A stretch of DNA of 64,000 nucleotides, taken from NCBI GenBank assembly GCA_028564705.1, contig JAPXFQ010001767.1, positions 310,001 through 374,000 on the forward strand, read 5' to 3'. The notes beneath the pieces were generated by a model. That model saw nothing but the letters and a program-made list of their open reading frames with translations. It did no database searches and was not told the DNA's origin. This document shows, piece after piece, positions 50,793 to 63,526 of the stretch (positions within the stretch are counted from its first letter, which is position 1; the number at the start of each line of letters is the position of its first letter). The translations under genes and the position numbers were made by a program. The DNA is from Apricaphanius iberus. Lineage: Eukaryota; Chordata; Actinopteri; Cyprinodontiformes; Aphaniidae.

Positions 50793-52060
50793 TGGGCTCG
50801 GTGCGTTACCGCGGTTTGTATATGCCGGATGGAGAATGTGAGGTTCAGCAGTTAAAAGTTGGATATCTTACATGAGCATGATAGCGACACCTAGTTTATC
50901 TTGGTTGTAGTTACCAGCTGTTGGGTTGTCTGGTTCGATGCCAATACGCCCAGTGACCAACCTAAACCGGGTCCAGTAAGGAATCTATTTTAAAGGAGTT
51001 TAACTGACAGCTAATGTTAGCTAGTGTCTTAGCTTACCGATCCAGTAGGAAAAGTCGCTGTTTCTGCGCGTGTTTGATGCCGTAGAAATGTTTTATGTGG
51101 GTCCGTCTAGTAAAGGTTTCACCTAAAACTGCTCTGTTTCTGTTATTCTGCGGTCGCTCCTCTCCTGAGACGGATAACGATATCTCCAGGGCTCTAAAGC
51201 AGCTGCTTGACTTGCTGACTCCACCCTTTCTCCCAGAGCCAGCCGAGCCGTGTCGGCCATATTGTTGGATCATAGAGACCGTATCTGTCAACTCGCGTCT
51301 GCTACTGGCTGGTAGATGTAAACATAACGGCGTTGTCGTGCCTGTTCAAATGTACATTTTATTTGATTTTAAATAGAAAATATATTTTTAAAGGAAATGT
51401 ACTTTCACTCTAAATATCTTGTTGATGTATTATAATTGTAAAAATTTACCTTTCTTTGAAATTGTTCCATACTCAAACTTGAAGTTATAATTGTTTCAAC
51501 ACCAACAATTGTTTACAATGTTATATATATATATATATATATATAACTACAGATGGTGATGCAATAAGATATAATGAAAAATCCTCGCTCCCATCTCTCT
51601 TTCCAGTTCTACCAACAATACATCTTATTAATGTACATTATTTAAGGAATTATGTGCAAATAAATTCAGGTAATCTCCCTGATTCTGCCTTCTGTAACCG
51701 GGAATCCCGGCTGTATGCTGACCGAGTGGAACAATTTAAAAGTAATCATATGTCGTCATTCAGCTCTGACGTAGAAACATGTGCAGCAGCTTCTGACTTG
51801 GACTGAGAATATTTGCCTGCTTGTTCAGTCGCACTCTGAAGGGATTTCCACCATCTTTGAACAGTTTTATGGGCAGTATCTGAAGAGGCTTGACGGCAAA
51901 CAGTGACGACTCAAACAGGAAACTGAAACTCATTCATTCATGCCTGGCACAAAACCAAGAGGAAGATTTTTCACCAGATTTATTAAAGAGCTTCTTGTAA
52001 ACATGGATTTTTGGTAATTATCAAAACAGAGCAAAAACTGAGTCTGTTCACCTCATGTCA
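50793..52060 (-). other. unc13b: unc13b intron 1, 50.8-52.1 kb
   Basis: There is a (TA)n run at 51521-51545. The plus- and minus-strand ORFs around 51034-51376 overlap and have no recognised domains. No exon was found. Confidence 0.4.
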
Positions 52061-52094
52061 AAATGAATCAAATTTTAACATGTAAGAAAACTAA

Positions 52095-54105
52095 GATGGA
52101 TGGATGGATGGATGGATGGAAAAACAAACTGATGGATGGATGGATGGATGAACAAACTGATGGATGGATGGATGGATGGATGACCAAACTGATGGATGGA
52201 TGGATGGATGGATGGATGGATGGATGGATGGATGAACAAACTGATGGATGGATGGATGAAGAAACTGATGGATGGATGAACAAACTGATGGATGGATGGA
52301 TGAAGAAACTGATGGATGGATGGACTGAACAAAGGCTGTGGATGGATGAGAAGTTTGGGATGGATGGATGGATGAACAAACTGATGGATGGATGTTGGAT
52401 GAACAAACTGAGGATGGATGGATGATCATGGATGGATGGATGGATGAACAAACTGATGGATGGATGCACAAACTGATGGATGGATGGATGAACAAACTGA
52501 TGGATGGATGCACAAACTGATGAATGGATGGATGGATGAACAAACTGATGGACGGATGGATGGATGCACAAACTGATGGACGGATGGATGGATGAACAAA
52601 CTGATGGACGGATGGATGGATGAACAAACTGATGGATGGATGCACAAACTGATGGATGGATGGATGGATGAACAAACTGATGGATGGATGGATGGATGAA
52701 CAAACTGATGGATGGATGGATGAACAAACTGATGGATGGATGGATGGATGGATGAACAAACTGATGGATGGATGAACAAACTGATGGATGGATGGACGAA
52801 CAAACTGATGGATGGATGGATGAACAAACTGATGGATGGATGGATGAACAAACTGATGGATGGATGCACAAACTGATGGATGGATGGATGAACAAACTGA
52901 TGGATGGATGCACAAACTGATGAATGGATGGATGGATGAACAAACTGATGGACGGATGGATGGATGCACAAACTGATGGACGGATGGATGGATGAACAAA
53001 CTGATGGACGGATGGATGGATGAACAAACTGATGGATGGATGAACAAACTGATGGATGGATGGATGGATGAACAAACTGATGGATGGATGGATGGATGAA
53101 CAAACTGATGGATGGATGGATGAACAAACTGATGGATGGATGGATGGATGGATGAACAAACTGATGGATGGATGAACAAATTGATGGAGGATGGATGGAT
53201 GATGAACAAATGGATGGATGGATGTAGATGGATGAACAAATGGATGGATGATGGATGGATGGATGAACAGATGGATGGATGGATGGATGAACAAATGGAT
53301 GGATGGATGGATGGATGATAGATAGATGGATGGATGGATGGATAAACAAATGGATGGATGATGAACAGATGGATGGATGGATGGATGGATGGATGGATAG
53401 ATGGATGGATGATGGATGGATGGATGATGGATGGATGGATAGATGGATGATGGATAGATGGATGATGGATGGATGAACAAATGGATGGATGATGAACAGA
53501 TGGATGGATGGATGGATGGATGGATGAACAAATGGATGGATGATGGATGGATGGATGATGAACAAATGGATGGATGGATGGATGAACAAACGATGGATGG
53601 ATGAAGATGATGGATGGATGAACAAATGATGGATGGATTGATGAAGAAATGATGGATGGTGGATGAAGAAATGATGGAATGGATGGTGGGATGGATGATG
53701 ATGTGGTGGATGGATGACAAATGATGATGGATGGATGGATGGATGAAAATGGTGGAGGGATGAAATGATGATGGATGGAAAAATGATGGATGGATGAACA
53801 AACTGATGGATGGATGGATGAAGAAACTGATGGATGGATGAAGAAACTGATGGATGGATGAACAAACTGATGGATGGATGAACAAACTGATGGATGGATG
53901 GATGGATGAAAAAAACTGATGGATGGATGGATGGATGAACAAACTGATGGATGGATGGATGGATGGATGAACAAACTGATGGATGGATGGATGAACAAAC
54001 TGATGGATGGATGAACAAACTGATGGATGGATGAACAAACTGATGGATGGATGAACAAACTGATGGATGGATGAACAAACTGATGGATGGATGAACAAAC
54101 AGCAG
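52095..54105 (+). repeat. 2 kb TGGA minisatellite with higher-order GAACAAACTGAT units
   Basis: Blocks of (tgga)2-9 alternate with 'tgaacaaactga' or 'tgcacaaactga' spacers. A longer higher-order unit recurs: roughly 52440-52760 repeats at 52840-53160, with the same order of spacer variants ('gatgcacaaactgatgaatgg', 'gatggacggatgg'). Divergence grows around 53580-53790. The minus-strand frames of up to 698 codons (Ile-His-Pro-Ser-Val-Cys) exist only because the main period gives no stop codon on that strand. They are not genes. Confidence 0.95.
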
Positions 54106-56494
54106 CTTAATCCCGTTTCCTTACTGATTAAAGTATTTATGATGATTTTCTTGGTGTTTTCCAATCAGCAGGCTCCATCCATCATCACAGAGGTGGAGTT
54201 GGTTGTTTTGGGCTCTTAGCTGATTTAATACTCCTTTGGAGTCAAACTGCTGGGACCGTTTCGCTGAATCAGATATTATCGAATGTTCTTTCCTGACGTA
54301 AAGATGGCAGGGCCGGATTCCTCCTACTTATATTTTCCCACCGTTCTGATTTCTATCAGGTCTGGATAGAGTTTGATTCAAAATCTGTTACTGGGTCATG
54401 GGGGAACAGATTTGGGAGGGAAACCAAGACTTTCCTCATCACTGTAAAACCCTCTGGCTTCTTCTTGTGTACACACAAGAAAATACATTGAGGGACTCGG
54501 GTGTGAACGTTCTCCAGATCCAAAGCATGCGGACTGTACAACCAAACCTCCATGATCTCCTCACAAGTTTCTACAACACCAAAGATATATGTCCTCCTGA
54601 ATCTGCGCTTAAGGTCTTCCTTTCAACATCTTAGCAGAAACTTCCCCAAGAAGACAAATAAGTCTGTTCCTCGACAGCTAAAAAAACACTCCCAGGTCTG
54701 TCTCCTTTTTTTTTTAAAGGTCTCTTATCTCAGTTCAGTGTCGGCGGTCCCCCACCAACCAAACGAAACCAGATCTGGAAGCTTCTTTTCCCTTTCTGAG
54801 TCACCAACAGTTTCCAGAACTTTCTCCCTCTGTAGCGTCTCTAAATCCATTTAATAGTCATTTTTACTTCTAGAAGCTTCGGTTTTCATTCTGTTCAAAG
54901 AAATCTGGGTACAAATCCACCACTCCTCCTGCTAAACGTTTAAAGTCACATTATAACCGCTAAAAATATTCATTGCCATACTATGAGGTTACAGGGTTAG
55001 TTGTTATATAAAAGGTCTTAAAAAGGACTCATAATGCCCTGGTTTTAATCTCACTAAGGGTTTCCACTCATATTTTTATAATATGTCAGAGTAAACATAT
55101 TGTAAAAGCATGATTAAGCTCCAATAGATGAGAACTGGATCAGAGACTTTGGGTTTATATTCATTATAAAAAGAGTTTGATTTTTACTGTTGGTAAAAAA
55201 AAAAGCAATGTATTCAAGACCACTATAAATGCATTTATACAAAATCATTTAAATCCTACCTAAAATACAAATTCTAAACAAATACATGCATTAATAGCTA
55301 GCTTTAAAATATTAAATATCTTTGTCAAATTCATAAAAGATTAATACATGTATTTTTCGATAATTATTTCATAATTTTCCATTGCTACACATTGTAAATT
55401 GACTTTTTTGTTGACTTTAGATGTTAACCAATCAGACATCAGTGGTATATTTTTAGGGGACCAAATTGATTAAATGTGCTATAGAGATCTTAAAGTGCTA
55501 TAATCAAAAAACCTTAAAAAAATGTATGTGTTATTCAAATTTGGGAACAAATATACAAATAAGTAGTTAAATCTATAATAAATTATACCTAATAAAAACG
55601 CGTATCATTTATATACAGTATGTATATTATTTTGTATTATAAGTTTACTTTCTATGTTGAGCTTTATCACTCAAAGCAAGTGGGTGAGGCCAACACTGAT
55701 CACGTTATTTTAATCGATCTAAATTAGGCTTGATGTGGAGATTAACCAATTAAAAGCTAGGGGTAAAAAGAACAAAAGTAACAGTTTCAAAGCATTTCAC
55801 AACACAGGTGCTATGAAATAAATAAATACATACATGATCTTAGCATCAAATCGTGATTTTTGTAAATTAATTGTATGTATAAATGTTTTACTATTTACCT
55901 AATAAATTATTTACACTGTAGAGACTTTGGGATAAAAATAAATAAATGTATCTATCTACAAATAAACTCAAATTATACTGTGGCTATACTGGCACCGTAG
56001 ATATGTATTTCAGTAAATATATTATACTGAAATGCCTCATGATTGAAGAACATGATTGAACATAAGTTGGGTTTTTTATAGGTACTGAATACATATTTGT
56101 CCCATTGAAACTATTACTGATAAGTCGTATTTTTTTATTAATATCACACACCTAAATACTAATGAAACTTCTTTGTTAGATTGTGGCACTTTTGGCACTC
56201 CGTACTACACAAAACCTTATTTATGATATACTTTATTTAAGTATTTCAATGTTTATTCAGATTCATTATTTGGAACAACCGAATGATCATAACTACAATA
56301 CTATGTGCATCACAACAAAAAAAAAATCACAAATCAGCCAATAATTCTCAAATAAATCATTGAATTATTGGACTGCGGCACTTTTGGTGTTCGATACAAC
56401 CGTAGTTTTCTCTTGTTTTGAAGTCACAATGTTTCTATGAGTCCCACCAAACTTTGCGACTCATTTACAGTAAATCTAAAGAGCAGAAACCTAC
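54106..56494 (-). other. unc13b: unc13b intron 1, 54.1-56.5 kb
   Basis: AT-rich intronic DNA next to exon 1. No exon, transposon terminus or RNA gene was recognised. Confidence 0.45.
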
Positions 56495-56516
56495 CTCTGA
56501 CACACAGTAACGACAT
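56495..56516 (-). CDS. unc13b: unc13b exon 1, start codon
   Basis: ATG at 56516-56514 opens 22 coding bases, M-S-L-L-C-V-R plus one base, followed by donor GTAGGT. UNC13A and UNC13B proteins begin MSLLCV; the Arg at residue 7 matches UNC13B as I recall it, where UNC13A has Gly. The trailing G joins exon 2 to give MSLLCVRVKKAK. The 15.4 kb first intron follows. The start is chosen because the family N-terminus is reproduced exactly. Confidence 0.92.
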
Positions 56517-56900
56517 GACAAAGCGCTCCAAGCGACAGGTAGTTTCACAGTTGGAAGCTCTCAGCGGAGATTTACTCTCAGTGAGGTAACATAGTAGGAT
56601 CCGTTAAAATGCTCTGAAAGCTCCCATAAAATCCTTTTCGATGCTCGCAGGTTTCTGGCTCATACCGGACAGGGCGTAGAGAGCAGCTGCTCCCCGCGGA
56701 GTCCACGCCATTATTAAAACTCTCATCCCAGCTTTCCACTCGGATGGACAGCCCGAGAGAGCGCCTGAAAGAAGGAGGGGAATTCACCTGTTACTGGCGT
56801 CTGAGCTGGCCAATCAGAGGGACGCATTGCTGATAAAGGGCGGGGCTTTCAGTTGAACCGCCACCAATCGCTGAGGCGATAGAGAGAAACAGGTGACGCA
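56517..56900 (-). promoter_or_regulatory. unc13b: unc13b 5' UTR and promoter region
   Basis: Upstream of the ATG (minus strand) the local GC content rises. A GC box (gggcgggg, 56840-56847) and CCAAT boxes (ccaatcag at 56811-56818, ccaatcg at 56865-56871) lie 300-360 bases from the ATG. This looks like a TATA-less housekeeping- or neuronal-type promoter. The exact start site cannot be read. Confidence 0.55.
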
Positions 56901-57875
56901 TTCCTGACTTAATAATGGCAACAACAAAAAACTAACATTCTTTTTGTATTGTTATTTGATTTTTATAAGAGGTTATAAGATATATTTTTACTTTATTTTT
57001 CATATTTTGTTATACATAGTTGGATATTTTACACATAATCTTTTTCTCTCAGTCAAAAGTGAAATCAAAAGAACTTTTTTTGGGGGGGGTCAATTAGGAT
57101 TGCTGAAATTTAATTTTTTTACTTAACACTAGAGTAATGTATGGAAGCAAATGAAAGTTTAAAAAAAAACATACTCGGTATGTCATTATGAGATTCAAAG
57201 TCAGAATGATGATACAAAGTCATAGTAAGTATGTATGTAAGTATGAGTTTGTATCTCATAATTATGACTCTGAAAGTAAACCCTTTGAATTTGAATTTCA
57301 TAAATATGACTTTGAATCTCATAATGGGTCAGAAAATGGCTTAATAAATACTGTAGCTAACCATGTACTCAGTTCTGTCAGATTTTCATCAACTCTGTGG
57401 AATCACTGGCGGAATTGCTTGTATGTTAGACATTGTATATGTAGTGGGTGATATATGCATGTATGTGTGAGTGTGGGTATGTACATGTTGTGTTGTAGTT
57501 TTTCTTTTATTGTCTGTGCTGTTTTTTTGAGTTTTGGTATGGATCCCCTGGGTCCGAAATAAACAAATAAATATAATTATGACATACCAAAAGTCGTTTT
57601 TTTTCAATTTCACGTAGCCGAAATGGACTTCAAGAGTAATATGAGACATTACTTTCTTTAAATTCACCAAAATAAACAGGAAATATACTATGCCTTTTAA
57701 CTTTTTTGGAGACTTGATTGTGACGTTGTGACTTCATAACTTTCTAATTCAAACCATTTGAGCTAAATTGAGGCACATATGTGGATGTAATTAATAGGAC
57801 ACCGAAAATGCACATTACAGGAAAAAAATTAAGTATTTAGACAAAATATGAGGCAAACGTTATCCAAGGAAATAA
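56901..57875. other. intergenic, 56.9-57.9 kb, nothing recognised
   Basis: AT-rich DNA between the two divergent first exons. No gene or transposon end was seen. Confidence 0.45.
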
Positions 57876-57879
57876 ATAG

Positions 57880-58136
57880 AGTGGAGGAAGTACAGGAGTG
57901 GCAGCATCATGGTGTGGGGGTGTTTTACTGCAAGAAAGACTTGTGTACTTCATAACATGGATGTCGTCAAGAAAAAAAAACATCATGTGGAAATATTAAC
58001 GCAACTTCTCAAGGCATATAAGGCTGATTCTGAGTGGCCAACACAAAGCCTGCACATCAGACCCATAGAAAAAGGTGTGGGCAGAAAAGTTCAGTTTAAA
58101 CTTTTTAAGAGATTTACGCAAACTTATGAATCCTGA
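57880..58136 (+). pseudogene. decayed Tc1-like transposase fragment
   Basis: The plus-strand frame contains SIMVWGCFTARK-like sequence ('agcatcatggtgtgggggtgttttact'), the typical Tc1/mariner '(S)(V/I)MVWGCF' catalytic-domain motif. Further on it has 'WPTQS...IRPIEK', a decayed WP(S/A)QSPDLNPIE motif, only about 40 codons downstream. The segment between the two motifs is shorter than in intact elements, so an internal deletion is likely. The termini were not found. Confidence 0.6.
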
Positions 58137-58139
58137 GGA

Positions 58140-58142
<3 letters not shown>

Positions 58143-58184
<42 letters not shown>

Positions 58185-58207
58185 TATAGATATATCTATA
58201 TATATAT
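58143..58207. repeat. (TA)n microsatellite
   Basis: TA units with a few GATA interruptions, directly after the Tc1-like fragment. Confidence 0.95.
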
Positions 58208-58411
58208 TGCTATTTTTGCATTTAACGAAAAGAAATGATGTTGTTGTCCCTAAATGACCTGAAACAGGAAACGATTAGTTTGATTTAGTATCAGTCATAG
58301 AATGAAAAGAAGATTCAAGTTCCTTTTAAAAAACTGTAAATCGACATCTGCGTTCATATTATTTTAAAACTAGAGGTTAAAACAGTACCACCTAGTGAAA
58401 TCATTTGACTA

Positions 58412-58760
58412 TTACATCCATCCATTTTCTGAACCGCTTATTCCTCCAGGGGAGGCTGGTGCCTATGTCCAGCTGTCGACGGGCGAGAGGCGGGGTACAC
58501 CCTCGACAGGTCGCCACTCCATCACAGGACGACATAGAGACAGACAGGACAAACAACAATGCACACACTCACACCTAAGGACAATTTGGAGAGAGATCAA
58601 TTAACCTGACAGTCATGTTTTTGGACTGTGGGAGGAAGCCGGAGTACCCGGAGGGAACCCACGCATGCACGGCGAGAACATGCATACTCCATGCAGAAAG
58701 GCCCACAACCTTCTTGCTGCAAGGCAACAGTGCTAACCCCTGCGCCACCGTGCAGCCTTT
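58412..58760. repeat. common teleost interspersed repeat (LINE 3'-tail type)
   Basis: It begins 'acatccatccattttctgaa' and continues with 'gaggcggggtacaccctcgacaggtcgcc', 'ggactgtgggaggaagccgg' and 'aacatgcatactccatgcag'. It ends 'gctaacccctgcgccaccgtgcagcc'. I recognise this as a very abundant fish repeat, probably the 3' region of a non-LTR retrotransposon. The class is from memory and not certain. Confidence 0.8.
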
Positions 58761-59380
58761 ACTATTACATTTGTACCTAAATAAAATGAAAATCAGAGTT
58801 AGAAAATTACAAATACAATGATGTGTCCGAATATGTCTCTGCACAATAGACTTTGTACTGCAATCAAAACGGAAAGTAGCAATCAAATAAAATGATTTTT
58901 CTGCAACAATAATAAAGCTGACTAACTAATAACTGAGTCTGAATTTGTTTGATCTAACAAATGAGCTATGATGATATAACTATAATAATCTTAGACATAA
59001 ACTCAAAAATATCTGATCATAATGACTTTAATCAACTATCAACAGTTGCAAGATTTTATCCAGAACACGGAGAGAAATCGGCCATATGAATCATAATAGG
59101 TACAATTTTAATAAACATTCATTCATGAATTTTCTTGTTTTTAAATATTTTTCTTGTTTGACAAAGTAAATTGGAATAAAGCGCTAATTGTGTAGCCAGC
59201 AATGGCGCTAGTAGCAGGCAAGTTCCCTCTTTTTTATGTAAAATCAATCTAATTCAAACCAACTTCATTTTTTTCGTCAGGTGGTTTATTAATTAATTGT
59301 AAATTCAAAAGAAAATATTGTGATTTCTAAAATGCACTTTCCATGAACAACTTAAAAAAAACCACAAAAAAAAACATTCC
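58761..59380. other. intergenic, 58.8-59.4 kb, nothing recognised
   Basis: AT-rich DNA preceding the plus-strand first exon. No element was recognised. Confidence 0.4.
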
Positions 59381-59575
59381 GGTTGATTCTCAAACCGGAA
59401 CTATTCTCGTCCAGGTTCTAGTTTCCAGCGTAGGCGGAGTTCTTCAGAGCTGCACTACTGATGTAACTTTGGTTTCCTCTCAGACGAGGGTCACTCACAT
59501 GAGCGCTGAGTTCGTTTACAGACCGGTTTACCAAGCTGTACTTCTCTGCGGAGTGAATTTAATAAAGAAAACACG

Positions 59576-59617
59576 ATGTTACGGACCCTGTGTGGGAGAA
59601 GCGGCGCCATTTTACAG
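59576..59617 (+). CDS. stoml2: probable stoml2 first coding exon
   Basis: ATG at 59576 opens 14 codons, M-L-R-T-L-C-G-R-S-G-A-I-L-Q, followed by donor GTTAGT. Arg/Leu/Ser richness and the lack of acidic residues fit a mitochondrial presequence. Human STOML2, a mitochondrial inner-membrane stomatin-like protein binding cardiolipin and prohibitins, starts with a similar short leader (MLARAARGTGALLL) followed by an intron. In human, STOML2 lies close to UNC13B in divergent orientation, the same arrangement as here. The remaining exons are not found before 64000, so the call rests on this leader and on synteny. It could be another mitochondrial gene. Confidence 0.5.
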
Positions 59618-62600
59618 GTTAGTGTCTGCGGTTCTCCTCGGCTTGTTAGCTGGTGCGACCAAACGTCATTCAGCGTGTGGACGTCAGTTAGCGTAAACAC
59701 GGAATGTCGCTCTACACCACTTGGTCTACAACAAGCTACTTTTTAAAATTATTATTATTATTATTTATATTCATTTTTGCCTTCAACAATGATTCAAAGT
59801 TTCCTTTGTTTTACTTGTAAAACAGCTATTTAACTGAGGATTAACGTTTAGGGAGTGATCGGTATTATAAATAAGAAATTCAATGAGTTTCTCTAACCAG
59901 CTGATTGTTTTTACGTTGTCTGACGTAACTGCCTAAACCTCGATGCAAGAAAACAGGTGAGACCAGAATCTTTCTTTTTTTGGGGCCTGTTAGGAACATC
60001 AAAATAGTTTATATATTTCCTAGCTGCCATAATAACGACAGAAAGCTTGTCTTAAATTAATACTTCCTTGGTATTTGATGGGTTTGTATTTTAAGGTGTA
60101 ATATTTAGATCAAACGTTAGGAATAGGATCTTTGGATCATTCTACCTGCTAGAACAAGGTGTCCTTTAATAACTTTCTACCTTAATTGACAGCATGCTTT
60201 GGTTCTTTTTTGTTTTCCATTTAAAAATACCTATTTGTACCCAAAGTTGAACTTTAGTCGATTCGTATCTGCTAGGAAGTTATTTTCTATATTTCATAAA
60301 GATGCATGCTGGATCTGCATTACCATTTTCAGTGCATCTGTTCCATCAGTAAACTGGGCTGATATCAACACCGAGGTTTGGGTAAGTGGGGAGCGGGATG
60401 GCCACGGAGTGGAACAGAGTAAAATAGAAGAATCTTTTCTTGTCCCGAAGTAGGAAAATTCAAGTGCAACAGCAGTAACACCTATATATACACACACACT
60501 GAGATTGCACAATAATTTAAACCTCCATAGTGGTGCAGACCAGGACTCCTAATTACCACAAATCAGTATATCAGGTTAAACACAGTTCTAATGTAGTTAA
60601 ACTTCAACAAATATGCTTAACTGTACTATATATGTGTGCATAAACGGGCCACATATGTCTCCGGAATCGTTTTTTTAGATCCACAGATATACGCCTTTTA
60701 TGTACATATATTTCTCCTGCATAGCTCATGGCAGGATCGGGTCATTTATCTCACTTTCGCAACTGTCAAACATGATGCCGAGCTCATATAATTTATTATC
60801 ATGGTAATAACTGTATATTTGTATGAAGTCCATTACAGGAAGAAGAAAAAAAATCAATCAATAAAGTCTGTATGTGCAAACACGTGAAATTGGTATCACA
60901 TCTAATTGGAATGTTATGGAAATTAACTATGGTATCAGGGGTTTTTCCTGGCTCAAACTGAGAGGTACAGAGGTGGTACCATCCAAACCATGCGCTATAA
61001 TAAGAAGAATATGACAATTATCATGTTAAAGCATTCTTTTATTAAAACAATATACATACAAAAATAAGGAGCCAACTTTAAACTGAAAGTGCATCAAGTT
61101 GTAGGGATTTCTCCACAAATCTGGCAGCCAGACATTAACTTTTATTATTAACTTTAATTATTAACTATTCATAGCCTATTATTATTCTGTTCCACGTTTT
61201 AACACAATAAGCACTGAAGGTATAAACAGGTGTTGTAAAACGCATCTTTATTCAATTAATAGCAGTTGAAAACTAAAGGATTACGTGTTTTGTGTCTCAG
61301 ATGGCAGACATTAAAAATCCAGATAAAGCACAAAGATGGCAAATTTATACGGATCCGCCTCAGAAGAATATTAGCGACAATGAAACACGTTACATTTGCA
61401 ACCTTTGCTGTTTTTGTCCGTTCTGTGAAGAGAAACTTCAACTTAATTTACAGATCAGAGTCCTGCAATAAAACGGGTTCCTGCAGCTAATCTGCTGTTT
61501 CAGGAGGACCAATCAAATCTCTCTCTGGGAGCGCTGGATGCTGAGATAGTGAGAATAATCTGCATTCAGCACAAAGTTGGAGAGATTTTCAGACTTTCTC
61601 CATACAATGGAAAGTGGGAGTTAACCAAAAATATTATATTAATATTTTTCACCCATCCACACTATAAAAAAAAAACGTCGACCAGACCCATGACATTTAG
61701 ATTATGTATTTTTTTCCATCTTGAAACGGTACCTGAAACTTTGCAGAACGTTTTTGGAGCAGAAAGGAGTCTGTAAAAATCTAAAAGTAGCATCTGCTCA
61801 GAAAGAAGACATGACAGTGTAGAGAGGAGTATTTATTGTTGAAATACACATATTTATCTTTTCTTCACAGTTAATAAATATATTTTCTCTTTCTGTTTCC
61901 CAGTGAATTAGACAGGAGCAAAGCTCTGTATATTATCTCAATAATCTGTTTAGATCCATAATTATTATCGCATTTGTAATCTGCAGTACTTCATTTAGAA
62001 AAATTGCCTTTAGTTTCACAGACTGGATCGCTTGCTGATCGCGCAAAAAGTAGGTCAGACACCAAAACGATCATTTCTTGGCGCTCTGAGGCTGTTCAGA
62101 ACCAGGGTCAGGTTTGGTGAGAAGAAACTCTTCATAAAAAGTGTCCTGTCCTGCATTCTGACCATGATTCTGACCCTCGCCAGTCCCTACAATTTTCACA
62201 TCTTGTCACAACCATGATTACATTTTAACTTCTTTTTACGATAATTTGTCTGCGCTGTTTCACCTGGATTCCTGACTCTCATCGCAAAGTTGTTTTTTAA
62301 AGTAGTGGCTAATTTTCCCAGGTCATATCTGTAACGCTAAAACCCAATGAACGTTCCTCTGAGACGGAGGATGTTTAAAAAAAATAAGCATGACGTGTTT
62401 GGATGCAAAAAACAAAACATTTACCTCGTTGAAGAGCCGGGGGGGAAATCAGGACACCTATAGCACCAACTAGCGAGAAAACCCAATTTTTACACTCCAT
62501 GTTCTTCTTCTGCTGATACAGCGCCCTTATAGTGGTGCAACGCTGCAACTGCATTAAAAATAACATCCATATTGCTGGGGGCTGAGCGATATCAGGCTGG

Positions 62601-62783
62601 GGCGGCACAAAATTAGCTGGAGGCGGCCGCCACGCGAATTTGAACGCAGGAAAAACTCTGGATTCAATGAAATGTACAACTGCGTAGGGAAAATGTAGGC
62701 GTATATAATTGTAGATTAATTACAAGAAAAGGAAAAAAATGCAAATAACAGCCGGGATATAAAGAATTTGTTGAAGAAAGTTA
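59618..62783 (+). other. putative stoml2 intron 1 / unannotated DNA
   Basis: AT-rich DNA with no recognisable second exon. At 60942, 'caggggtttttcctgg', and at about 62640-62660, 'gcaggaaaaactctgg', look like inward-facing ends of one element with CAG(G/A)GTTTTTCC termini. The second resembles the inner ends of the large inverted-repeat arms (46295-46340, 62905-62950). ORFs here have no domains. Confidence 0.4.
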
Positions 62784-63282
62784 TGGTATAAAGTCTAACC
62801 GCTGCTGGGAGCGAGGAAGGATCGGTGATGACGCTCCTTTGTACGTCGACGACGTGGCGCTCTGTCTTCGAAGGAGCGCCATGATGTCATTCTAGTCAGC
62901 GTCCTCCTGCGGCCGCCACGCAAATTTGACCGCAGGAGAAACCCTGGGTAAGACCTACAATTGGCCCCCTTGAAACTGTTTTCCTTTTTGTGTATTTTTT
63001 ACTTGATTCCAATTATTTTCGCGTACATCGGCCCAGAAGAGGCGCAAACTTTGGGTTCTATCATAGACGAGTTGCTTGGCGGCAAAGCCATTCTGAGTAA
63101 ATATGGCGCTGTCGCCCACACAGATCGGTCCCTGTCCTCCAGGACAGAGGGTGATATAGCAGCGGAGGAACACAGTATTTTGCCCTCGACTATGTCCAGA
63201 ATTTTTCAGGAAAGTATTTCTAGAAGTCTGACAGTGTGGAGGTCTTGTTATTATAACTCCAATACATCTGCATGACTTTGTT

Positions 63283-63350
63283 GTCCCGTTGGCTGATTGG
63301 TTAGCGTCTATGACTTTCACCTGGGAGTCCAGGGTTCCAGTCCTGCCTGC
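63283..63350 (+). other. tRNA-Glu(TTC)-like sequence, probably SINE head or tRNA relic
   Basis: It reads 'gttggctgattggttagcg' (pol III A-box-like, TGGCTGATTGG), then 'gactttcacctgggag' (anticodon-loop region with TTC) and 'gggttccagtcc' (B box, GGTTCNANTCC). This order and spacing follow tRNA-Glu(UUC). The acceptor stem does not pair cleanly and no CCA-proximal stem is evident, so a functional tRNA is unlikely. The same sequence is on the minus strand of the left arm at 45886-45953. Confidence 0.55.
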
Positions 63351-63441
63351 GGCTCCATTTCCGAAAAGAACTCATAAAACAGAGCCCTGCTTTCCACACA
63401 GAAGGAACCTAGATAATTGTGAACATTTTGATATAGGTTGT

Positions 63442-63526
63442 GAATATATGTGACCTATATAAAATTGAACGTTTCCCTATCTATAATACAGGGAAACGGA
63501 CAATTTCATATAGGTCACATATATTC
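63442..63526. repeat. 37-bp stem hairpin in the right arm
   Basis: Positions 63442-63478 pair with 63490-63526 with three mismatches around an 11-nt loop. An outer 'atataggtt' / 'aacctatat' pair (63431-63439, 63541-63549) extends the structure. It is mirrored in the left arm at 45710-45794. Confidence 0.85.

Noticed and set aside
52440..53160. Regularly spaced repeats and spacers, considered as a CRISPR-like array
   Set aside because: Spacers are not unique and are themselves copies; the sequence is a eukaryotic minisatellite.
52068..54164. Three minus-strand open frames of 550-698 codons rich in Ile-His-Pro-Ser-Val-Cys
   Set aside because: They lie entirely inside the TGGA tandem array. 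All three frames of that strand are open because the repeat period lacks stop codons.
62955..63320. 104- and 121-codon frames duplicated in both inverted-repeat arms, one with a signal-peptide-like start
   Set aside because: They are conserved between arms only because the whole arm is a recent duplicate. The two frames overlap on opposite strands and one runs through the tRNA-like region.
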